From RGIG3102 sp964507095 (GTDB lineage: Bacteria > Bacillota > Clostridia > Oscillospirales > Ruminococcaceae): 58,824 bases of DNA. A program made the position numbers and the translations under genes. Shown here piece after piece: positions 50,750-58,757 of this stretch. Below the pieces are notes generated by a model that was not told the DNA's origin, did not search any database, and saw only the letters and a list, made by a program, of their open reading frames with translations. Location: contig CAZDOS010000005.1 of assembly GCA_964507095.1 (NCBI GenBank), positions 1 through 58,824 on the forward strand, in the 5' to 3' direction. The number at the start of each line of letters is the position of its first letter. Position 1 is the stretch's first letter.

Positions 50750-52599
50750 TGGCAAACGCTAACAGACGTCCGGGCCCGGGCGGTCCGAGAGGCGGCGGAA
50801 GAGGCTCCGCAATGCGCGGAGGCGAGAAGCCGAAGGACCTTAAGGGCACGCTTAAGAGATTCATCGAATACATAGGAGCATATAAAGCTGCCATAGCACT
50901 TGTAATGGTGCTGTCTGCATTCGCAAGCCTGTTCAGAGTCATAGGACCAAGACTGCTCGGAAAGGCAACCAACGTCCTTTATGACGCTGTATCAAGGGGC
51001 TTTGAGACAGGAACCATCTCAATCGATTATGCGGCGCTGCTTGCAGTGGTGAAGACGATGATCGCCCTTTACCTCGTCTCTTATCTGTTCTCGGTCATTC
51101 AGGGCCTTTCAATGGCAAAGGTCTCCAACAGTCTGACATTCAGGTTCAGAAAAGAGATCGACGAAAAGATCAACAGACTTCCTGTAAGCTACTTTGATAC
51201 CACCAGCACCGGTGACGTCCTCTCCAGAATCACCAACGATGTCGACACGATCAGCCACTCGATAGGAGGCGCACTGACACAGCTGGCATCTTCTCTCACG
51301 CTGATAGTCGGAACGACAGCCATGATGCTGATGATTTCCTGGAAACTGACTATCATCGCATTCGTTATGATACCGGCTTCAATGCTCATCATCACCAGGG
51401 TGATCAAGATCAGCCAGCCGCTCTACCGAAAGCAGCAGGCCTCTCTTGGAATGGTGAACGGACACGTCGAGGAGATGATGTCAAGCCATATCGTTGTGAA
51501 GTCCTTCAATATGGAGGAAAAGTCTCTCCGGGACTTCGGAGTGTATAACGAATCCCTGTATGAGAACGGCTGGAAGAGCCAGATGGCCTCCAGGATCATG
51601 ATGCCTCTGAACGGTCTCGTGTCGAATCTTGGATACATCGCCGTCTGCGTTATCGGCGCATCGATGGTCGCGGCAAAGACGCTGCTTGTCGGTGACATCC
51701 AGTCCTTCATCCAGTACGTGAGGAACTTCTCACAGCCGATAGAGCAGATAGCAAATATAGCGACAACGCTGCAGTCGGCTCTTGCTGCAGGCGAGAGGAT
51801 ATTCGCTTTCCTGGATCGGGAAGAGGAGACTCCGGACACACCTACACCTCATTCGACAGAGGATATCGTCGGAGACGTAAACTTCGAGCATGTAAGGTTC
51901 GGCTACACACCTGACAAGATCATCATCAAGGACTTCAGTCTTGACTGCAATCCTAACGAGAAGATGGCTATCGTCGGTCCTACCGGCGCCGGAAAGACGA
52001 CTCTGGTCAAGCTGCTGATGAGATATTACGAGCTCAACGGAGGCAGAATCACCATAGACGGCATCGACATCAAGGACTTCACCAGGAACGAGCTCAGGGG
52101 CATGTTCGGAATGGTCCTTCAGGACACATGGCTGTTCAAGGGATCAATAAGGGACAATATCAGGTATTCAAAGCCTGACGCCACGGATGAAGAGATCATA
52201 AGGGCAGCCAAGATCGGCAGAGTGGACCAGTTCGTTCAGAACCTGCCTGGCGGATACGATTTCGAGCTCAATGAAGAGACTTCAAACATCTCACGGGGAC
52301 AGAAGCAACTCATTACCATTGCCAGAGCAGTGCTTCAGGATCCTAAGATCCTCATTCTCGATGAAGCTACATCAAGCGTCGATACCCGTACGGAAGTCCA
52401 CATTCAGCAGGCAATGAGAGAGCTCATGAAGGACAGGACCAGTTTCGTCATTGCCCACAGGCTCTCCACGATCAAGGACGCCGACAAGATCATCGTAATG
52501 AACGACGGTGATATCGTCGAAGTAGGCAACCACAACGAACTGCTTGCGAAGGGCGGCTTCTACGCAAACCTCTATCAGAGCCAGTTCGAGAACGCCTGA
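50749..52599 (+). CDS. ABC exporter subunit with canonical ATPase (BmrD-like)
   Basis: The second half-exporter has 616 residues. An N-terminal tail of about 30 residues rich in Gly, Pro and Arg (RRPGPGGPRGGGRG) precedes six membrane helices and a canonical ATPase: Walker A GPTGAGKTT, signature ISRGQKQLITIARAV, Walker B ILILDEATSSVD and H-loop IAHRLSTI. With its upstream partner it would form one asymmetric exporter for drugs, lipids or peptides. The signature reads SRGQ rather than SGGQ, which is common in this subunit type. Strong ribosome site AGGAGGTG. A good terminator follows. Confidence 0.93.
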   Translation: MANANRRPGPGGPRGGGRGSAMRGGEKPKDLKGTLKRFIEYIGAYKAAIALVMVLSAFASLFRVIGPRLLGKATNVLYDAVSRGFETGTISIDYAALLAVVKTMIALYLVSYLFSVIQGLSMAKVSNSLTFRFRKEIDEKINRLPVSYFDTTSTGDVLSRITNDVDTISHSIGGALTQLASSLTLIVGTTAMMLMISWKLTIIAFVMIPASMLIITRVIKISQPLYRKQQASLGMVNGHVEEMMSSHIVVKSFNMEEKSLRDFGVYNESLYENGWKSQMASRIMMPLNGLVSNLGYIAVCVIGASMVAAKTLLVGDIQSFIQYVRNFSQPIEQIANIATTLQSALAAGERIFAFLDREEETPDTPTPHSTEDIVGDVNFEHVRFGYTPDKIIIKDFSLDCNPNEKMAIVGPTGAGKTTLVKLLMRYYELNGGRITIDGIDIKDFTRNELRGMFGMVLQDTWLFKGSIRDNIRYSKPDATDEEIIRAAKIGRVDQFVQNLPGGYDFELNEETSNISRGQKQLITIARAVLQDPKILILDEATSSVDTRTEVHIQQAMRELMKDRTSFVIAHRLSTIKDADKIIVMNDGDIVEVGNHNELLAKGGFYANLYQSQFENA

Positions 52600-52651
52600 C
52601 AGAGGACAGGATAACATCCTGCGCACGGGCAAACATATTTACGGTACTGCG

Positions 52652-52687
52652 GACCGAAAGAGAACCGATTCTCTTTCGGTCTGTTTT
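52652..52687 (+). terminator. Terminator of the ABC exporter operon
   Basis: GACCGAAAGAGAA / TTCTCTTTCGGTC form a perfect 13-bp stem with a CCGA loop, followed by TGTTTTT. Confidence 0.92.
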
Positions 52688-52744
52688 TCTGTCCGGGCAA
52701 GGGATGTGCCATTGCGGCGGTTTAATGATATCTGAAAGCATATG

Positions 52745-52753
52745 TGATATAAT
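52745..52753 (+). promoter_or_regulatory. Extended -10 promoter for the DUF3795-like gene
   Basis: TGATATAAT is 33 bases before the ATG; no -35 box is evident. Confidence 0.5.
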
Positions 52754-52785
52754 GTGCTTGAAAAAAAGAAAAATAGGAAACACAT

Positions 52786-53199
52786 ATGACATATTGCGGT
52801 AGTAATTGCTGTAAATACTGCAGCAGATTATCTGAATGCGGCGGATGCGAAAAATGCGCCGGGCATCCTTTTGGAGGAAGCTGTGTTGCCGAAAGGAACA
52901 CCGATTTTCCGGAGCTCAAACAGAAGCTGGTTGAAGAGATCAATGCGTTGACTATAGATGGATTGACTGTGGACGACCTGAATCTGCTTACCGGAGCATT
53001 TGTGAATCTTGAATATCCTCTTCCCAGCGGAACAACGGTAAAAATACTAAAAGACAAAGATATCTATCTGGCTAATCAGATCGAAAGGCAGGATTCTGAA
53101 CGCTGTTACGGCGTTGTGGCAGACGAGACGTTTATACTTGTTTGTGAATATGGCTGCAATGGAGCCGATCCGGAGATCATCCTGTATAAACGCAGATAA
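52786..53199 (+). CDS. Cys-rich DUF3795-like protein
   Basis: The 137-residue product opens with a dense cysteine region (residues 4-33): C-x3-CC-x2-C-x5-C-x2-C-x2-C-x9-C, in line with the DUF3795 family of putative zinc or iron-sulfur proteins. A second half of about 90 residues looks like a soluble alpha/beta domain. Function unknown. The ribosome site TAGGA is modest. It starts a three-gene run that does not look like the surrounding housekeeping genes. Confidence 0.75.
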   Translation: MTYCGSNCCKYCSRLSECGGCEKCAGHPFGGSCVAERNTDFPELKQKLVEEINALTIDGLTVDDLNLLTGAFVNLEYPLPSGTTVKILKDKDIYLANQIERQDSERCYGVVADETFILVCEYGCNGADPEIILYKRR

Positions 53200-53297
53200 G
53201 AGTCAGGTTATCGAAAATGCAGAATAAGCGCACAAACGGTTCTTGAAGAGGAAAACACTTGTTAGCATTGTTGTTTGAAAGACAGAAGTGAAGCGAA

Positions 53298-53984
53298 ATG
53301 AAGAAACTATTTAAGGCCATAAGGGCATCTGACATTGAAACGGTGAGGCGGCTCATTGAGAAGAAACCGGAGCTGGTCAATTGCGTGGCAAAACAGCCTC
53401 CAAAGAAGGACGACGGACAGTCTCCTTTGCAGGTCGCACTCAAAACGAGCAATACCGCGATTGCCAACTATTTGTTGGACATGGGCGCGGATGTGAACTT
53501 TATCGAGGACGTGTCCTGCTGCAATGAATGGAGAACGCCGGTGCTTCATGATGCGATCAACTGTGCCGTGATGTGCTGCAGGTGGAACACAAACGATGAA
53601 TATATGGGATTCAGGACTTTCTCAACAAAAGACAGGGCGTCCGAAGCTCTCGCCACCCTGAAAAGGATGCTTGATATGGGAGCGGATGTGAATGCACCTG
53701 ATTCATACGGCAATTCGGGACTTAACCGTTTTGCTCTTCAGGCAAAGCAGATACTGCCGTCATACAATTATATGGAACACCGAGAAGGAACTGATCGAGT
53801 TTTCACGGAGGAATTGCATGAGGATCTTCGAGGCGTATTGCAGGCATTGAAGGACGCCGGAGCAGACGCTTCATACAGGGCTCCGAACCTTGGCTATTCC
53901 GTCAGGAAGTTCTGCAACGAAGGATCCATCTCGATCCTGTTTGATGAAGTTTTCGGACCTTATAAGGATACAGAGACGATATGA
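53298..53984 (+). CDS. Ankyrin-repeat protein
   Basis: The 228-residue product has recognisable ankyrin repeats: FKAIRASDIETVRRLIEKKPELVN near 5-28, SPLQVALKTSNTAIANYLLDMGADVNF near 43-69, and LKRMLDMGADVNAPDSYGNSGLNRFAL near 129-155, with a final LQALKDAGADASYRAPN-like half repeat. Ankyrin repeats bind proteins, so this is likely a partner-binding protein of unknown target. It has no signal peptide. The ribosome site is weak, and 98 bases without a clear promoter separate it from the gene before. Confidence 0.82.
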   Translation: MKKLFKAIRASDIETVRRLIEKKPELVNCVAKQPPKKDDGQSPLQVALKTSNTAIANYLLDMGADVNFIEDVSCCNEWRTPVLHDAINCAVMCCRWNTNDEYMGFRTFSTKDRASEALATLKRMLDMGADVNAPDSYGNSGLNRFALQAKQILPSYNYMEHREGTDRVFTEELHEDLRGVLQALKDAGADASYRAPNLGYSVRKFCNEGSISILFDEVFGPYKDTETI

Positions 53985-54026
53985 ACAGAGTCGGCAGATT
54001 TCTATCTGTACAGGAGGAGTGAGAGG

Positions 54027-54482
54027 ATGCTGCAGGGAGAATGGCAGATCACCGGCACAAGGATAAGCAGCAGATCCAGCGCTGATGTGTACTACGGAGA
54101 CAGGACAGTCAGGATACCGGGCGAAGTCATGGTCAGCTGGTTTCTGGCTGATCCCTATGAAATGTTCTGGCTCGAGAAGGAAGACCGTGAGAGCTGGCCG
54201 TGGAACCTGGCAGAAGAAAAAAGGAAGAATAAGCTGTCTGAATCAGAGAGAGCATTCGTTATGGAAACCGTCAATGCGTTCTTCCTGCACAGTAAGGAAC
54301 CGATCATCTTTCTGACCAAAGAAATTGAGGGCCGTTCTTTGGAACTGGCAGGCATGATAAACGATAAGAAGATATCCGCGTGCAAGGCGGTTGCTCTGTT
54401 GAGAAAAGAATTCCCGATTCTTCCGAGCAGGTTCTGCAAAGCCATGATCACAGACTCTCTTGCAGGAGCAAGATGGTATTGA
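54027..54482 (+). CDS. Hypothetical protein, unknown
   Basis: I do not recognise this 151-residue protein. It is soluble, with an N-terminal beta-rich half (GEWQITGTRISSRSSADVYYG) and many Trp residues near 38-60 (WFLADPYEMFWLEKEDRE), then helices. A strong GGAGGAG site 11 bases before the ATG and a terminator after the stop suggest a real gene. It lies 42 bases after the ankyrin gene and probably shares its transcript. Confidence 0.68.
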   Translation: MLQGEWQITGTRISSRSSADVYYGDRTVRIPGEVMVSWFLADPYEMFWLEKEDRESWPWNLAEEKRKNKLSESERAFVMETVNAFFLHSKEPIIFLTKEIEGRSLELAGMINDKKISACKAVALLRKEFPILPSRFCKAMITDSLAGARWY

Positions 54483-54504
54483 TCAACGGATCCATAGAAT
54501 GCTA

Positions 54505-54536
54505 AAGCGGCCGGGCGTCAGCTCGGCCGCTTGTTT
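54505..54536 (+). terminator. Terminator of the DUF3795/ankyrin/unknown run
   Basis: AAGCGGCCG / CGGCCGCTT form a 9-bp stem with a larger loop, followed by GTTTT. Confidence 0.75.
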
Positions 54537-54578
54537 TCTGCATATGGTTTTTCGATTTTGACCTGACACAAGTCTGTC

Positions 54579-55874
54579 TCAGTACCGGACGAGGGAGGCC
54601 AGCATCCTTGATCCGACCTGCTTTTCAAGCCTGACCTTTACGATGTCGCCCGTGGAGGCCTCATCAGCCCTGACAAGAACAGGTATATATCTTTTCGTGT
54701 AACCCGTGTAGTAGCCCTCACTGTTCTTCTGTTCAAGCAGGACCTCATCCTCGAAGCCGATGAAAGAAGCGTAGATCCTGTCTCTCGTCTGCTCTGATTT
54801 GTAGGTCATTATATGATTTCTTTCCTGCTTGACTGAGTTCTCGATCTGATCCGGCCTGTCCGCAGCCACTGTCCCCGGTCTCTGGGAATATGTGAAGCAG
54901 TGGACTCTTACAAATCCGCAGCTCTGCACAAAGGCCAGACTGTCCAGGAAGTCTTCTTCTGTTTCTCCGGGGAAGCCCACAATGACGTCGGTGGAGAAGC
55001 CGGGTCTGTCAAACAGTTCCCTGAGCCTGTTCATAGTCCTCCTGTAGAAGTCCCTGTCATACAGCCTTCCCATCTCCCTTAGAGTCTTGTCGCAACCTGA
55101 CTGGAGGCACAGATGGAAATGAGGACAGAGCTTGTCTATCTTGCTCAGCCTTACCATGACCTCATCATCCAGCATGTCCATTTCAAGGCTGGATATCCTG
55201 ATCCTTTTCACCTTGTCAATGGCAGCGACTGCTTCCACGACCTCGGCAAGGCTTACGCCCGTATCCTGTCCGTAGCATGCAATGTTGACTCCCGTGAGTA
55301 CGATCTCCCTGTGACCCGATTCGGTCATCCGGGTGACCTCCTTGACTATGGATTCCACGCTTCTGCTTCTGGCAGGTCCTCTTGCCCTTGATATTACGCA
55401 GTAGGCGCAGTGTCTGTTGCATCCGTCCTCGATCTTGATGAAGGCCCTTGTATGGAGGTTGTCTGTCTCACCGGACAGTTCCTCGAACCTGTCTTCCCGG
55501 GTATACGGAGGTATGCTCACGACTCTCGTTCTGTTTGCGATGAATTCGTCGACAAGGCGGGGAATGTCGCTCTTGTGCTTGCTTCCGATGATTATGTCGG
55601 CTTCAGTTACTGCCTCTGCCTTCCGCGGAAATGCCTGGGGCATGCAGCCGCAGAGCACGATAATGGCATCAGGATTCCTCTTTCTTGCTCTTCTTATCCA
55701 CTGTATGCTCTTTCGGTCGCCGCTCAAAGTGACAGTACAGCTGTTGACTATATATACATCGGCCGTTTCATTGTCATCAACGATCTCATGCCCGTTCCTT
55801 GAGAAGACCGACATGAGCGCGGAGCTTTCCTGTTGATTGACCTTGCAGCCAAGAGTGAAAAAACAGATCTTCAT
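54579..55874 (-). CDS. mtaB: tRNA (t6A37) methylthiotransferase MtaB
   Basis: MtaB is a radical-SAM enzyme that adds a methylthio group to t6A37 of tRNA, giving ms2t6A. The 431-residue product has the N-terminal cluster cysteines (TLGCKVNQ with Cys10, NSCTV with Cys46, and CGC near 76-78), the radical-SAM triad CNRHCAYC near 152-159, and a C-terminal TRAM domain. KVNQ distinguishes it from MiaB. The minus-strand start is at 55872-55874, 8-9 bases after TAAGGAGTAA. It stands alone and is divergent from pgi. Confidence 0.95.
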   Translation of the reverse strand: MKICFFTLGCKVNQQESSALMSVFSRNGHEIVDDNETADVYIVNSCTVTLSGDRKSIQWIRRARKRNPDAIIVLCGCMPQAFPRKAEAVTEADIIIGSKHKSDIPRLVDEFIANRTRVVSIPPYTREDRFEELSGETDNLHTRAFIKIEDGCNRHCAYCVISRARGPARSRSVESIVKEVTRMTESGHREIVLTGVNIACYGQDTGVSLAEVVEAVAAIDKVKRIRISSLEMDMLDDEVMVRLSKIDKLCPHFHLCLQSGCDKTLREMGRLYDRDFYRRTMNRLRELFDRPGFSTDVIVGFPGETEEDFLDSLAFVQSCGFVRVHCFTYSQRPGTVAADRPDQIENSVKQERNHIMTYKSEQTRDRIYASFIGFEDEVLLEQKNSEGYYTGYTKRYIPVLVRADEASTGDIVKVRLEKQVGSRMLASLVRY

Positions 55875-55902
55875 GTATCATTACTCCTTAAAATACCAAC
55901 AA

Positions 55903-55931
55903 ATTATAGCAAATAAGAGAGAAATTCACAA
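55903..55931 (-). promoter_or_regulatory. Promoter for mtaB
   Basis: On the minus strand TTGTGA (55931-55926), a 17-base spacer and TATAAT (55908-55903). Confidence 0.75.
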
Positions 55932-56019
55932 CAGTGAGACCTGTTTAACAGCCCGTTGAACGGTGTTGTCAAAAGCAGGGTGGGGAGTATGGGCATAACG
56001 TAGAAACTGGCCTTTTCGG

Positions 56020-56048
56020 TTGACACTGTTTTTTGGCTATTGTATGAT
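56020..56048 (+). promoter_or_regulatory. Promoter for pgi
   Basis: TTGACA at 56020-56025, a 17-base spacer and TATGAT at 56043-56048. Confidence 0.78.
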
Positions 56049-56080
56049 TATTAAAAAGATATGGAGGCAGGTGATTTGCT

Positions 56081-57412
56081 TTGGCAGTCAGGCTGAATGA
56101 AAAATATCTGGAAGCTTTCGTCCGAGACAATGAGATCGAGACCGTCTTTCCTCAGGTTGAGCTTGCTCACAGGATGCTCACGGAAAAGACCGGTGCGGGA
56201 AACGATTTCCTTGGCTGGCTGAGGCTTCCTTTTGATTATGACAGGGAAGAATTCGACAGGATCAAGAAAGCGGCCGAAAAGATCAGGGAAGACAGTGACA
56301 TCCTGGTCGTCATCGGCATAGGCGGCTCGTATCTCGGAGCCCGCGCCGCAATTGATTTTCTGGGCTCTGTGCAGTATAATGACATAAATAAGCTTAAGAT
56401 ATATTTTGCCGGAAATGATATCAGCGCCGACCACCTGAACAATCTTCTTAAGATATGCGAAGGCAAGAGACTGTCAGTCAACGTCATCTCAAAGTCGGGC
56501 ACGACGACCGAGCCGGCTTTGACCTTCCGCGTGTTCAAGAAGCTCATGGAAGAGCGATACGGAAAGCGGGAAGCCGCAAAGAGGATATACGCGACCACTG
56601 ACAGGGCAAGGGGCACGCTGAAGGAACTCAGCGACAGTGAAGGCTACGAGACCTTTGTCGTTCCGGACGATGTCGGAGGAAGGTATTCGGTGCTCACTGC
56701 AGTCGGTCTGCTTCCGATAGCGGCTGCGGGTTTTGACATCGACCTTCTCATGGAAGGAGCAAAGGAAGCCTGTGAAAAGTATTCCGTATGCTCGCTCGAT
56801 AACGAATGCTACAGATATGCTGCTCTGAGGAACATACTGCTCAGGAAGGGCAAGACCATCGAACTCATGGCCTGCTATGACCCAGACTGGCGGATGATGA
56901 ACGAATGGTTCAAGCAGCTGTACGGCGAGAGTGAGGGCAAGGACCAGAAGGGACTTTTCCCGGCCAGCGTGATATTCTCGACCGATCTTCATTCGATGGG
57001 ACAGTTCGTCCAGGACGGCAGCAGGCTGATGTTTGAGACGGTAGTCGACATCAAGAAGCCTAAGCAGGATTTCTTCCTCGAGGAGGATGAAAAGAATGCG
57101 GACGGACTCAACTTCCTTGCAGGGCAGGGGATGAGCGTTGTCAACCACAACGCAATGAGAGGAACGATACTCGCGCATACTGACGGAGGAGTTCCCAATA
57201 TCGTCATAGAACTTGACGGCAAGGATGAAAAGACTCTTGGACGGGCCATCTATTTCTTCGAGAAGGCCTGCGCGATATCCGGTTACATGCTCGGAGTCAA
57301 TCCGTTCAACCAGCCGGGAGTCGAGTCTTACAAGAAGAACATGTTTGCTCTTTTAGGCAAGCCGGGTTATGAGGACCTGCGCCGGGAGCTTTTGAAAAAA
57401 CTTAGTGATTAA
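56081..57412 (+). CDS. pgi: Glucose-6-phosphate isomerase
   Basis: Pgi interconverts glucose-6-phosphate and fructose-6-phosphate in glycolysis. The 443-residue length fits the short bacterial form. Motifs in order: VVIGIGGSYLGARAAID near 75-91, VISKSGTTTEPAL near 137-149, GGRYSVLTAVGLLP near 204-217 and QGMSVVNHNAMRGT near 348-361. The start is TTG, after GGAGGCAGGTGA. A small P-loop gene follows after 31 bases. Confidence 0.95.
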   Translation: MAVRLNEKYLEAFVRDNEIETVFPQVELAHRMLTEKTGAGNDFLGWLRLPFDYDREEFDRIKKAAEKIREDSDILVVIGIGGSYLGARAAIDFLGSVQYNDINKLKIYFAGNDISADHLNNLLKICEGKRLSVNVISKSGTTTEPALTFRVFKKLMEERYGKREAAKRIYATTDRARGTLKELSDSEGYETFVVPDDVGGRYSVLTAVGLLPIAAAGFDIDLLMEGAKEACEKYSVCSLDNECYRYAALRNILLRKGKTIELMACYDPDWRMMNEWFKQLYGESEGKDQKGLFPASVIFSTDLHSMGQFVQDGSRLMFETVVDIKKPKQDFFLEEDEKNADGLNFLAGQGMSVVNHNAMRGTILAHTDGGVPNIVIELDGKDEKTLGRAIYFFEKACAISGYMLGVNPFNQPGVESYKKNMFALLGKPGYEDLRRELLKKLSD

Positions 57413-57443
57413 ACGCGTTTGCGTCAGAAAAGGAGTAACTCTT

Positions 57444-57845
57444 ATGATTAAACTGATTGTTGGAACAAAGGGATCAGGCAAGACAAAGCGTCTTATCGAC
57501 ATGATCAACGACAGCGTAACAAAGGTCAACGGAAACATCGTCTGCATCGAAAAGTCAATGCAGTCAACATATCACATATCCCCGAAGTGCAGACTTATCG
57601 ACATGGATGAGTATCGCATCGGCGATTACGACACATTCTACGGCTTCTTCGCAGGCATCCTCGCCGGCAACTACGACATCGAAGAGGTATACATCGACGG
57701 CCTCATGAGAATAGGAAACCATACACAGGAAGATCTCGCAGAGCTTCTCAACAAGATGGATGCACTGGCAAAGGATCAGACCATCATCATCACCGTCTCT
57801 GCTGCGGAAGAGGATCTTATCGACGAGATAAAGAAGTATCTCTGA
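57444..57845 (+). CDS. Small P-loop protein, unknown function
   Basis: The 133-residue product begins MIKLIVGTKGSGKTKRL, a complete Walker A (GTKGSGKT at about 7-14), and has a Walker B-like EEVYIDG near 85-91. No other ATPase module is recognisable, so it is a minimal nucleotide-binding protein of unknown role. An in-frame ATG at 57405 overlaps pgi and has no ribosome site; AAAGGAG at 57429-57435 supports ATG 57444. Codons are strongly of the highly expressed type, and a strong terminator follows. Confidence 0.82.
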   Translation: MIKLIVGTKGSGKTKRLIDMINDSVTKVNGNIVCIEKSMQSTYHISPKCRLIDMDEYRIGDYDTFYGFFAGILAGNYDIEEVYIDGLMRIGNHTQEDLAELLNKMDALAKDQTIIITVSAAEEDLIDEIKKYL

Positions 57846-57862
57846 TAGTAGAAGCTGAACTC

Positions 57863-57889
57863 GGAGCGGTCTTTGACCGCTCCTTTTTT
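57863..57889 (+). terminator. Terminator after the P-loop gene
   Basis: GGAGCGGTC / GACCGCTCC form a perfect 9-bp stem with a TTT loop and six T's. Confidence 0.93.
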
Positions 57890-57948
57890 GACCGTGAGAC
57901 AGTGTGAAAAAATATGCCGGAAAGCTTGATTTTAAGGCAAATTATTCC

Positions 57949-57977
57949 TTGACAAAGGATAGGGGCATATATATAAT
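57949..57977 (+). promoter_or_regulatory. Consensus promoter for yceD-rpmF
   Basis: TTGACA at 57949-57954, a 17-base spacer and TATAAT at 57972-57977 match the consensus exactly, as expected for a ribosomal protein operon. Confidence 0.95.
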
Positions 57978-58004
57978 ATTTAGGTGACTTATGAGGTGCT
58001 TGAT

Positions 58005-58508
58005 ATGCAGGTTAATCTCAACAACATTTTCACTCATGATGAGATAAGAAAGCAGCTTAGCGCAGACTTTGATTTTTCTGCGGAGGAGATCGGCATTGAT
58101 GCAACCTTTGACAGGCCGGTCCATATGGACGCGGTCCTCGAAAGAGGCAATAGCTCGATAACCTTGAGGCTTTCAGTAAAAGCATCTTCAAATTGTACTT
58201 GTGCCAGATGTCTTAAGTCCTTCAGAAAGGACTATGACTTCACCAGGGAGTTTTTCATTACCAGGGACGTCCTCACAGATCCCGACAATGAACTGTTCCT
58301 TGAAGAGGACGGCACTTTGGATCTGGAACTTCTCACAAGGCAGGAACTGACCTTGGAGGTTCCGTACATTCTTCTCTGCAGGGAGGACTGCCCGGGGCTT
58401 TGTCCCGTGTGCGGGAAGCCCAAGGAGGAAGGCTGCACCTGTGAGGTGCCCGAGTGGAGAGATCCGAGACTATCAGTATTTGATCAGCTAACAACAGATG
58501 ATGAGTAA
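58005..58508 (+). CDS. YceD/DUF177 family protein
   Basis: YceD (DUF177) proteins are encoded next to rpmF in most bacteria and are linked to 23S rRNA maturation. The 167-residue product has the family's C-x2-C pairs: NCTCARCLKSF near 64-74 and the second cysteine cluster in CREDCPGLCPVCGKPKEEGCTC near the C-terminus. ATG 58005 lies 6 bases after GAGGTG; an upstream GTG at 57984 would be at the transcription start and is less likely. It is cotranscribed with rpmF, 18 bases downstream. Confidence 0.9.
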   Translation: MQVNLNNIFTHDEIRKQLSADFDFSAEEIGIDATFDRPVHMDAVLERGNSSITLRLSVKASSNCTCARCLKSFRKDYDFTREFFITRDVLTDPDNELFLEEDGTLDLELLTRQELTLEVPYILLCREDCPGLCPVCGKPKEEGCTCEVPEWRDPRLSVFDQLTTDDE

Positions 58509-58526
58509 TATTAGGAGGCGCTAAGG

Positions 58527-58709
58527 ATGGCAGTACCAAAGAGAAAGGTTTCAAAGGCCAGGAGAGACAAGAGACGCTCAAATGTTTGGAAATTAAAGGC
58601 TCCTACTCTGGTCAAGTGCCCTCAGTGCGGTGAGTTGACCCTCCCACACAGAGTGTGCAAGAACTGCGGCTACTACAATGGAAGAGCAGTTATCAAAGTA
58701 GAGGCATAA
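58527..58709 (+). CDS. rpmF: Ribosomal protein bL32
   Basis: The 60-residue protein of the large ribosomal subunit begins MAVPKRKVSKARRDKRRS, the L32 hallmark, and has the zinc-binding C-x2-C...C-x2-C set (CPQCGE and CKNCGY), so it is the C+ form that stores zinc. AGGAGGCG is the ribosome site. Downstream genes of this cluster (often plsX or fapR) are outside the window. Confidence 0.97.
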   Translation: MAVPKRKVSKARRDKRRSNVWKLKAPTLVKCPQCGELTLPHRVCKNCGYYNGRAVIKVEA

Positions 58710-58729
58710 TAAGAGCTTTCTGATTTTTG

Positions 58730-58757
58730 AGGGTAGGATCGATCCTACCCTTGTTTT
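58730..58757 (+). terminator. Terminator after rpmF
   Basis: GGGTAGG / CCTACCC with ATCGAT between them, inside a perfect 20-base palindrome, are followed by a T-rich tail. The remaining 67 bases hold no feature I can support. Confidence 0.88.

Noticed and set aside
53981..54022. 13-codon frame between the ankyrin gene and the next gene
   Set aside because: Its ATG overlaps the ankyrin stop and it ends in the next ribosome site, but it is too short to separate from chance.
55417..55836. 139-codon plus-strand frame inside mtaB
   Set aside because: Antisense to the N-terminal part of MtaB, where iron-sulfur motifs are intact on the other strand.
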